A DNA stretch of 64,000 nucleotides. Source: Kryptolebias marmoratus. Its lineage: Eukaryota; Chordata; Actinopteri; Cyprinodontiformes; Rivulidae. Below are positions 1 through 64,000 of the stretch, piece by piece; position 1 is the first letter of the stretch; each line of letters starts with the position of its first letter. Both the position numbers and the translations under genes were made by a program. The notes under the pieces are model-generated. The model was not told the origin of the DNA and made no database searches. It saw only the letters and a list, made by a program, of their open reading frames with translations. The stretch lies in assembly GCF_001649575.2 (NCBI RefSeq), contig NC_051440.1, positions 18,014,943-18,078,942 of the forward strand, in the 5' to 3' direction.

Positions 1-548
1 ATCATCAAAATTAAACGAAATAAACATTTGAAATATATGAGTTTGTATGTAATGTATGAATATAATATACAAGTTTCACTTTTTAAATGGAATTACTGAA
101 ATCAATCTACTTTTTCATGATATTCTAATTTTATGACCAGCACCTGTATTTATCCTTTGGATATTTAATGTAATCAGTGGAAAACAACAGCAAATTCAGT
201 GATGTGTTAATAAAAACACCTCACCCCAATCTTATACTTTTATTCATTTACCAGGTTTACTGAAAGGAATCTTAAAATAGTAAGAAGAGGCGTTTATAAA
301 CCTAATGAGTTACTGAGAAGGGTCACGTTTGTGTTTCTGACTTTAATCAGCAGTTAATCAATGTTAAAACAGACTTTATATAAAATAAATCAAGGTTTAT
401 GTATTTATTCATCTGCTTTGAAATGCAAAACACCACTTAAACAACACCCTCCATTAAATAAAAGGAAAGCTGATGTTAAAACTAAATATTACCTTCAGTT
501 TGCCTTCAAATGAACAGATGTTTGAGCTGATTCTTTATTTCTTTGCAG
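1..548. other. AT-rich intron of the plus-strand gene
   Basis: AT-rich sequence with stops in all frames and no exon I can support. It ends in the pyrimidine-rich acceptor TTCTTTGCAG used by the exon at 549. Confidence 0.45.
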
Positions 549-628
549 GGATGATCCACGGGATGGTGGGGTTCATGTTTGATGTGATCTGCTGTAAATT
601 CCAGATGGGAGCCTACAGCCGTCTGAAT
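549..628 (+). CDS. Penultimate exon of an unidentified plus-strand gene (membrane-like C-terminus)
   Basis: Between TTTGCAG and AAT|GTAAGA the frame reads (G)MIHGMVGFMFDVICCKFQM, then GAYSRLN; 80 nt, phase 1 in, phase 0 out. The segment is hydrophobic (MIHGMVGFMFDVICC), followed by an amphipathic, basic-flanked end, like the last membrane segment of a multi-pass protein. It joins in frame to 716-778. I do not recognise the family. In tetrapods PHTF2, a multi-pass membrane protein, lies convergent to MAGI2, so phtf2 is the first candidate; that is a synteny argument only. The upstream exons are outside the window or unrecognised in 1-548. Confidence 0.55.
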
Positions 629-715
629 GTAAGACAGAGCCTCGTCAAACATAACTTTGTTTTGTTTTTCTTAATTTAACCAACAGTCTGTTTCCTCCTC
701 TTCCTCCTCCTGAAG

Positions 716-778
716 GCTTCTCTGAGTGCACAGGGAGACGATCAGACCAGGCTTCCTGCAGGAGGAAACTCTCAGTAA
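716..778 (+). CDS. Terminal coding exon of the unidentified plus-strand gene
   Basis: After a pyrimidine-rich CTCCTGAAG acceptor it reads ASLSAQGDDQTRLPAGGNSQ then TAA at 776-778. It is in frame with the previous exon and is a polar, probably cytoplasmic, C-terminus. The stop overlaps a possible donor (CA|GTAAGG at 775), so a further exon cannot be excluded. The AATAAA at 1145 favours this being the last exon with a 3'UTR of about 390 nt. Confidence 0.5.
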   Translation, partial: ASLSAQGDDQTRLPAGGNSQ

Positions 779-1144
779 GGAGACTCCAGCTCAAACGACA
801 ACGAGACGCTGGCGAAACGTTTACAACTCGGTTCATTTTACAAACGCGGCCTTGCTTTGTAATCCTCCAAAATTCTTTTTTTACCAGGTGGCTGAAAAAC
901 AAATCAGAGACTTAACAGTTCATCCATTCCCTCCCTCACTGGACAGCTGCCTCTTCATCACAGCTCTGAAGCCTCTGAGCTCGTTTTACACCCACAGCGT
1001 TTTATTTGGTCTAACTGGACCTTTACTCAGAGCTGCTGTCACTCTGAGAGCTCAGCTTTTAAATTTAAACTCCTCCGAATTCTCCTGATGGTCATTTGCC
1101 GACCTGAAGCTTTCCACTAAGATGTTTGGACTCCAGCGAAGAAA

Positions 1145-1150
1145 AATAAA
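1145..1150 (+). promoter_or_regulatory. Candidate polyadenylation signal AATAAA of the plus-strand gene
   Basis: AATAAA followed within about 10 nt by a GU-rich stretch (CGGTGTGGGG) and later TGCCGTGTTCAGTG, the arrangement of a normal cleavage site. It lies 367 nt after the TAA at 776 and about 240 nt from the candidate magi2 polyadenylation signal on the other strand. Confidence 0.5.
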
Positions 1151-1369
1151 CGGTGTGGGGCGCCTTTAAAGATGCTGCCGTGTTCAGTGATCTCTTCATT
1201 TTGGTGGAAACAATTCCTTTTTATAAGAAGCCTCTAAAAACCCCTAGATTGTTTGGTTCCTAAAGTTCAAACCCTCCCTCAGAAAAACACTTTTCTAAGC
1301 AAAAATATTCTCAGACGAACATCTGAGGACCAGTTCAGTTTCAGTAAAAAAAAAATCTCTAGCAAAGAA

Positions 1370-3448
1370 TATTTTTACACCATGTCAAGAGTTTTATTTG
1401 ACAGTATTTCAGAATATCTTTCAGTAAACAAGTTTTTTTTTTGTTGTTTTTTTAGCAAAATGTAATATATCAGTACTGTCGCATTTCATAAAAATAGTTG
1501 TTCACGTCTTTGAAACTACAGTATCAATGATACAGTAAACCATATTTGTAGGAATACAGCTGTACAAGGTGAATATTACACAGTTAACACTACACAATTA
1601 TACTGGATCTCAATGGGGCGGGCGGGGGGGTTATGAACGTGCCGTCCTTCACAGGTTCAAAGAAGCAGTTTGTTTATTTTTTCGTTTGTTTTTGTGTATA
1701 AAACCAGTCACAGCAGGTTGGGGGGCTGGGGGGCCTTGATGGAGACAGACGGCTGGATGACGGTTTTGCTCTGAGCTTCTCTAAACGCTGACATTTGCAC
1801 CTACAGTAAACACATTTCTACTGCCTAATGACACGCTGTCCTCGCTAACTTGGTAACAAGTTTTCACCACAAGCCACAATTTTGTTTTGCTTTTTTGTTT
1901 TGTTTTCCTCCTCATCTTGAAATCATCCAGACGGCATTTTTACTGCAAATACAAATCAGTCCTGGTGGTGTTCGGAGCACATTCATGTCCCGGGGGATGC
2001 TCGGCCGTTCAGTCTAGTGTCAGTCTGGTCCTCAGAAAAAAAAAAGAAAAAAGAAGAAGCTCCGGTGTTTTCGTTTTGACTGATCCTGCTGAGAGAAACG
2101 GACAGCGTCCGGATGGAGAGCGACTCCACCTCCAGCGACTCAGTTTAAGAATAGCAGCATGCCTCGACCTCCGCCCGACACAAGATTTCTGCCACCAGAC
2201 AAAAAAATAAAAAGCTTCAACGTTTCCGAGTTTCACAGATCATTCAAAACCTTGGATTCGGACCTTATGGATGCAGCGTCTTCCTTACAGATAAAAGCGA
2301 ATTTTGCTCCGGTTCAAAAACCCCCCTCGGTCCTGACGAACACCTCTGCATGAGTTCGAGAGGAGGATGCGATGCTACATTTGCTCCCCTTCTGGAAAAA
2401 AAAACGCCCGGGGGACGAACGTTGAGCTTTTACAGCGTACGAGTGCATCAAGGTGTGCGTACCGCTGAGCGTCTGAAGGAAAACTCCACGCCTCCCCCTG
2501 AAGAAACGAACCTCAACAGCTCTGCATCAGTTTGAGTAAGGCACTCGGCCTCAGCTCAGAACCATGGACCTGTTCCCCGCTCCCACAGTGATGTGGTACA
2601 CTTAGCACAGTAAAAAGGCATAGAAATAGGAGACTGGACAAAGTTTTGCTGTTGAATGAACACACACAGCTCGTACCTCACGGCTCCTGTGATCGGGGAG
2701 GAGTTCTTACTAAGCCAACTGTTCTCAGTCTTAAAAGTGATGGGGAGGTAAAAAAAAAAAAAAAAGAGAGAAAGGGAGATCCCGTTCGTCTCACGTTAAA
2801 CGGCGACTCGTCTGAAATGGTTTTCCTCCCGACGTCGCGTCTCATATCCGCGCACGCAAACTCCGCCTCCGTCCGCGCTCCGGGCTCGGTGAAAAGTCTC
2901 TGATATGTCGTTATGGACGAGGCCACGGAAACAGGGATTCTAAAAAGAAAAAATCCTGTCTCGGGGCTGTTTCTCTTTGATTTTTTTGTCCTTACTTTTT
3001 AAATTTTGTACAATGTGCCTAACTACAACACTGTCTCAAAAAAAAACACCCAGCCGGTGAGTTTTTGAGTTCACCTAATGTACATATTTTTCACATCTTT
3101 ACAATTACAGTATGTAATATATTGGTAGGCATGTAGCGTATGTTGAGTCACTGCCTCCGTCTGACAGGCAAAAACCTTCCAGTTCTACAGAGAAATGCGC
3201 CTTCTGCCTTGAGCCTCACTGAGTCCAGATACAGTTGCGTGTTAAAGGTGTTAAAGAGCATCAGAACATCATCGTTCACATGTGAGGGTCTCCGTCGGGT
3301 TCATGTTCTGCGAGTTTCTCTGTTCGTTAAGGTGGTGGGTGTAATAATCCTCTATAAATGAGACGAGATGGAGAGGGGAAAAAAAAAAACAGGACGGAGA
3401 GACCAAGACGTCGGGACAACGATCCGTCCTGGACCAGATGGATCCGTT
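1370..3448 (-). other. magi2: magi2 3' untranslated region (probable extent)
   Basis: No conserved coding frame is visible on either strand. Short AU-rich blocks occur, for example 3075-3125 and 1490-1610, of the kind often kept in long neuronal 3'UTRs. On the minus strand AATAAA occurs at 1393-1398 (and near 1672-1677), giving a plausible end close to 1370. The extent is inferred; transcript ends would settle it. Confidence 0.5.
1393..1398 (-). promoter_or_regulatory. Candidate polyadenylation signal AATAAA for magi2
   Basis: TTTATT on the plus strand, AATAAA on the minus strand, about 2.05 kb past the magi2 long-tail stop. Another AATAAA lies near 1672-1677, so alternative polyadenylation is possible. 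Confidence 0.45.
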
Positions 3449-59309
<55,861 letters not shown>

Positions 59310-62115
59310 CTAAACACAGAAGGAGAGAGGTTAGTGCATGTCGTCCCAGCCGTGCAGGAAGTGACGTTTTTGCTGAAACGATCTCCGGCAACTGAGACGA
59401 GCTCAACAGAAAACCTGACAGAATCCAGAGGACAAACATGATGCTTCCAAAAACCTAAAGCATGACAGCGTAAGAGCGACACTTCCCATCTTGTAAAATG
59501 TGGTAAGCTTATAAACAGTTAGCGTCTTACCTGTTGTAGATAGCCCTTTAAACATCCGGTCAGAATAAACCTCTAACAGGTAGCCTGAGTGACACCAAGA
59601 ACAACGTGGGGGTGCTGCTGCCCTAAAAATCTTAATAATTTCACAGTGATTTAAGCAAACGCTGTTTTATGTACCTTTACGTCACACAGCGTGATCACTT
59701 AAGTTCTGTGGCTGTCTTTAGGTGTAAACAGCAGCAGCTAGCTGTAGCCCTTTTTGGTGCAGCCCGGGGCACTTCCAGCAGGATGTTTATGCTGGACTTA
59801 CTGACCAGCTGTCTAAAAAGGTTTATAAACCAGTGTTTGCATGAAACACTGAGGCTAGCCAAACCTCATTTTGGATAGATGAAGGTGTTCAGGGAACTAT
59901 CTGCAAGAGGTAAGATACTGGTTATTCGTCACCTTTTAAAGAACTACTCCTTTTCGTTTTTAGTTGAGTGCGCAGAAAACACACCACCCGTTCATACCAA
60001 CGTTTTCTGCAGTTTAGGCGTTTCGTCTGGAGTTTCATTTTCACGCGTCGCTCAGGAAACAAAGAGGAGAGCAGCTTTTCACAACTCTTAGTGAAGATTA
60101 AAACCGAAGATGACTTTAATGACGTTACGTCTTCGTAATAACCAATAGAAGGAGAAAATTAGGTGTTGAGGGTATTGGCGAAATCAGATTTTGTGGCTTA
60201 ATCAGGTTTAAAGCTCGCAATGATTTCCTCACCAAAGCAAAGTCACCAGCGCTAACACACACACACACGTCATGGTCAGTGTGTAAACCTGTGATCCCCT
60301 CGGGGCTTCATGTGCAGCGTCAGCAGACTGGGTGACAAAGGCTACAGAGGACAACAGCTCGAACCCTCCTCTTCCTCACTCTCTGCCTCTCTGTTTCTGC
60401 ACATTATTTGCTGTTTAAGCCATTTTTTTTTGTGTGTGTGTGTGAGGGGGGGGGGGGCTGACGTGAAACAACTGAAGGCAGGAGAACGTCTGAAAGGGCG
60501 TCCACAAATAGTTTGTCCCCCCCACACCCTCCTCCCTCCCGCGTCTCGAGCAAGAGACGCCCAGGAGGACGAGAGGAGGAGAACTTTCTCCACGCGACAT
60601 TTGATATGCGCCGCTGCCACATCCCGACAGGCGCGAGGGGGATGAGGTTACATGCTGCGCATTTTTTTACAAAACGACAAACATGTCTCCTCAGTCATGC
60701 ATACTCTATTGACCTCCTGCCAAACTGAGTCAACAGCCTTGGGCCTACAAGTTAATGCAGCGCCTACCTGTCAGAGAAAACACACGGCACTGGAGCGGAA
60801 ACTCATCGAGCCCCCGTGCACAACATGCTCACGGGCGTGCGGACACAGGTGACTCTGATTCTGAAAATAATTAATCCTTTTGTTCAGAGCGTCTTGTGGA
60901 GGCTGACACCATTTTAGCTAGCGTTTATCCTTCCCCTCCCAGCCTTTGCTGGGAGCAGAGGAGAGGAGGTAAAAACAAAGGAAGACGGGATGGAATCCTC
61001 ATTAACGTCCTGCTGAGATTTTCAGATGGATAAATGTCCGACCACATGCTTTGTATTCAGGCACAGGCTCTGCCTTTGGCATGCAGACACCGACACACAC
61101 ATCCTACATACACACCAGTATGTGTTCAGGGATAGATGCAGAGACAGACAGTGAAGATAACGGCAGTGAGATCCAGACACCTCATCAGCAGCTGGCCCAG
61201 ATGTTGATAAAAAAAAAAAAAAAAAAAAATCTGTTCCTCCACAGGTTTAAATCCTCTGACAGTCTGTCCTCCCAGGCGTCCTTTAGCCTCACAGCCAACC
61301 ACCGCACATCTCCTTTTACCTTGATGAAAACCTCTCCGTCTTCCCAATCCGCTTCCTCCTCCGATGCTCCAAGACGCAGCAACCGGCCGCAGCCAATTTT
61401 ATTCCCAGAAGATGAGGACGAAGGAGGTGGTGGTGGTGAGGGGGGGTGGGGATGGTAGAGATGCCGAGAGACACGGATAGATGGAGAGAGACAACGGCCG
61501 TCGGGAGGAGGAAAAAAAAAAAGAAGGAGAGGAGAAGAAGATGTGCCAGTGGGATGCCGGGTTTTGGGAGGGAAAAAATAAAAAATAAAAGACCCTGGCA
61601 GGGAGCTTCCACAATCCTGCAGCAGCCCCTATCTGCTGCTGGCGTTACTGCACCGGAGCGCCTGTGCATGTGTGGGAGGGACTGTGTGTGCAAGCAGCAA
61701 AAGAAAAAAAAAAAAAAAGACTGACAGGAGAAAATAGATTATTATGCATGTGTTTGTGGATGTGCGTCTCCAATTTTGCAGGCAGATGCTCCCTGACATT
61801 CCTCAAATACGTCCACCAGATGCTCTCTGAGTCCTGACCTTGTGTTTACGTCACAGAGCAGGAAGGAAAGGCTGAAAGACGCAGCAGCATATGTCACACA
61901 CACACACACACGCACGCACGCCAGGCAGATGAGCTCACAGCTGCAGACGCCAGTGAAGATGCCTCGAGCTCCGTCTTCAGCAAAGGTTTGGTCAAAACAC
62001 CAGACATAAACAAACACCAGAGGAGGAGCACATGATCTGAGAGCTCGGATCAGAGTGTGGAGGAGGAGGATATTTAAAGACAGCTCGCTGCTTTAACCAC
62101 ACAGCAGGGCTGGAA

Positions 62116-62485
62116 GGAATGCATGTCGCTCGCCACCTTTAATGCCAGAGTTTTACACTCATCTTATGATGAGTAATGACGGCGCTGAAGCCACTTCGGT
62201 CAAACCTTGACAAAAACGTTATGCAAGATCCCACGTGACATTGAGCATCTGTTGTGAACGACTCTCAGCTACTACCTCACCAAATTTCAGCACAATATCG
62301 GTTAAACTGGCTTAATTATAGCTATTTTTGTGTTTTCTAAACTCAATTGGCTGTGGCGGCCATCTTGACTTGGACTGGCTCCAAAAGCTAATCAGTTGTC
62401 GACGTACAGCCAATGATTATTTCCTGAAGGTTTCATTAAAATCCGCCCAGTGGTCCATGGGATATTTTGCTAACAGACAGATAGT
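62116..62485 (+). repeat. GGAATGCAT family, first copy of a second tandem pair
   Basis: Starts GGAATGCATGTCGCTCGCCA and runs to ATATTTTGCTAACAGACAG. The distal GGCGGGCG end is missing here because the next copy begins about 20 nt later. Confidence 0.75.
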
Positions 62486-62504
62486 TGTTTCCAATAGTTG
62501 ATGC

Positions 62505-62850
62505 TAGCTTTAAACACATCTTGTGCCGCCAGTCAGCACTTAGAGTAGAAGCTGGGGATCAGTCTCAGCTACTACCACACCAAAATTTACTTCAATACCC
62601 GTCAAACTGACTGAGTTAGAGCCATTTTTCGGCCTTCCTGTGGCAGCCATCTTGACTCCGATCGACTCCGAAAGTTAATGAGTTGAGGACATCTACCCAA
62701 TGAATACTTCCTAAGAATTTCAATAAAACTTGTTCAGCAATTCACAAGATATTTTGCTGACAGTACAGACGAACAAACACACACACAGAGTGAAGTGAAA
62801 ACATTATCGCTCCACCTTCACCGTCTGTGGCGGGCGGGCGGGAATAACAG
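62505..62850 (+). repeat. GGAATGCAT family, second copy of the second tandem pair
   Basis: CAGTCTCAGCTACTACCACA, GTGGCAGCCATCTTGACT, ATATTTTGCTGACAG, and the terminal GTGGCGGGCGGGCGGGAATA. It lacks the GGAATGCAT end. Confidence 0.74.
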
Positions 62851-62943
62851 AAATAAACCTGACACGGCAAACATTACAGCCGCCTTGGTTTGTTGATGGC
62901 CACTTCAACAAATCAGAGGAGAAAAAATAAAAAAAATAAATAA

Positions 62944-62970
62944 ATATATATATATATATTTATATATATA
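62944..62970 (+). repeat. (AT)n microsatellite
   Basis: Imperfect TATATA run following an AAATAAA-rich stretch. Confidence 0.8.
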
Positions 62971-63434
62971 AACATTTATTTGAGCTTCCCATAAAGTTGA
63001 GCTGCCTTCCTAGGAAAAAAAAAACAAAACAGTGACAGTCCCATTAGAGCAGAACAAAATGGCAGCGGCCCAGGAAGTAGTTTTTCTCTTGCTGTATAAA
63101 ATAATGGCTTCCCGTGATAAATAAGAGCCCAGGAATCAGCAGGAACGGAGCTTTATATACAGAGACGTGTATAGTAGTGATGTACACAACGTGCTGCTGT
63201 TGCTTAGCAACACAGAAGCAGCAGAGTCGTCCTCATGCCTCGGTTCTCCAAAACCCCATTTGTTCTGTTCTGTTCAGGGTTCTGGAGCTGATCCGAGTCC
63301 CCGCTGGACAAGTGGTGGAGTAAATCAAAACATCGAAGTACCAGTAGTTAAGTAAAATAATACTCTTTAACACGTCTAGATTGTAGTTTAATGACATAAA
63401 AAACACTAATATTTACGACACGTATATGAAAGGA

Positions 63435-63745
63435 GGGGATGTGTCTCTGTAAGTCTGTCTGTTAGCAAAATATCTCATCAACGACTGGATGGTTTTTAAT
63501 GAAACTTTTAGGAAATAATCATTGGACGTTCATGTACAACTGATTAATGTTTGAAGTCTACCCAATCTAACATGGCCACTGCAGCTAATAAACCCTAAAA
63601 AACACGAAAATCTCTGTAACTCAGTCAGTTTTACGCACATTGAGCTAAAGTTTGGAGTGGTAGTAGCCGAGAGTGATTCACAACACATACGCTGAACACT
63701 GACAGGTAACCTTTGGCATGTAGGCGGTGGGCGACCTGCATTCCT
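63435..63745 (-). repeat. GGAATGCAT family, reverse copy
   Basis: GTTAGCAAAATATCTCATCA at the left, GTGGTAGTAGCCGAGAGTGA, and the terminal GGCGGTGGGCGACCTGCATT at the right. Confidence 0.74.
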
Positions 63746-64000
63746 TCAGAGAAAGGCTGATTTCATTCTTTGGGGGGGTTTGTTTTTAGACGGTTTTTCT
63801 CTATGAATGCAACAGGAGCGCATAATGACACCTAATCCTTTAATTCTGTTTACAGAAAACCATAATGCTTTGTATCGTTTCACGGTAAAATACTACGTGG
63901 AGCACATAAAGGAAGAAATATGGATGTATTACAAAAATCTGATAAATTCAGCTAATTAAAAGCCGAGGAGGTATGTCTATAAAACAGCCTGTTTCCTAAA

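Larger units (their letters stand above)
59310..64000 (-). other. magi2 intron, 5' part (runs off the window)
   Basis: No PDZ0-type exon is visible. Contains an element with inverted TCTTACCT/AGGTAAGA ends (59510-59930), poly(A) at 61209-61229, two tandem GGAATGCAT copies (62116-62850), an (AT)n tract (62944-62970) and one reverse copy (63435-63745). Confidence 0.6.

Noticed and set aside
726..1088. 120-codon plus-strand frame after the terminal exon of the left-edge gene
   Set aside because: It overlaps the proposed stop at 776 in another frame and has no splice support; treated as 3'UTR.
59310..64000. Search for the preceding magi2 exon (PDZ0)
   Set aside because: No minus-strand frame with the PDZ0 or start-codon region motifs was found; it must lie beyond the window.

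Overview
The window is vertebrate nuclear DNA, almost certainly from a ray-finned (teleost) fish. Genes are split by GT/AG introns, microsatellites are abundant, and dispersed repeats and transposon fossils of teleost type fill the introns. No prokaryotic or viral gene system is visible.

The main content is the 3' two thirds of one large minus-strand gene, magi2 (membrane-associated guanylate kinase, WW and PDZ domain containing 2, also called S-SCAM). I reconstructed 20 constitutive coding exons plus two alternative terminal exons, from 59309 down to 3449. With the long tail they join without a frame break into about 1407 residues. The order is: inactive guanylate-kinase region (59309-34248), WW1 (32876-30516), WW2 (23570-21766), PDZ1 (21276-17440), PDZ2 (17110-16054), a 32-nt microexon and linker (11598-9857), PDZ3 (9122-8476), PDZ4 (8155-7268), a Gln/Pro-rich linker (7062-5942), PDZ5 (5852-4940), then either a short tail (4605-4457) or a long tail (4092-3449). 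The first part of the protein (PDZ0 and the start of the guanylate-kinase region) lies beyond the right edge. Linker motifs and both tails match MAGI2 rather than MAGI1 or MAGI3; I recalled the family sequences from memory and ran no search.

At the left edge (549-778) are the last two exons of a plus-strand gene, read as a small C-terminal membrane-like segment followed by a stop and an AATAAA at 1145. It converges on the magi2 3' end within a few hundred bases. I could not identify it from sequence. In tetrapods the convergent neighbour of MAGI2 is PHTF2, so that is the first candidate to test.

The remainder is intron and 3'UTR. It holds at least 15 copies of a roughly 370-430 bp element with GGAATGCAT / GGCGGGCG ends, a TTAA-flanked 1066-bp element with 13-bp inverted ends, a transposon fossil with inverted ends near 47.5-48.2 kb, a 53-bp-arm hairpin element, several LINE/SINE tails including a tRNA-derived SINE, four loci of a degenerate AGCTAAAAG-type tandem repeat, many (CA)n tracts, and a few X-box-like sites. 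The most informative observations are the two tails, the microexon, the lineage-specific linker expansions and the density of the GGAATGCAT family.
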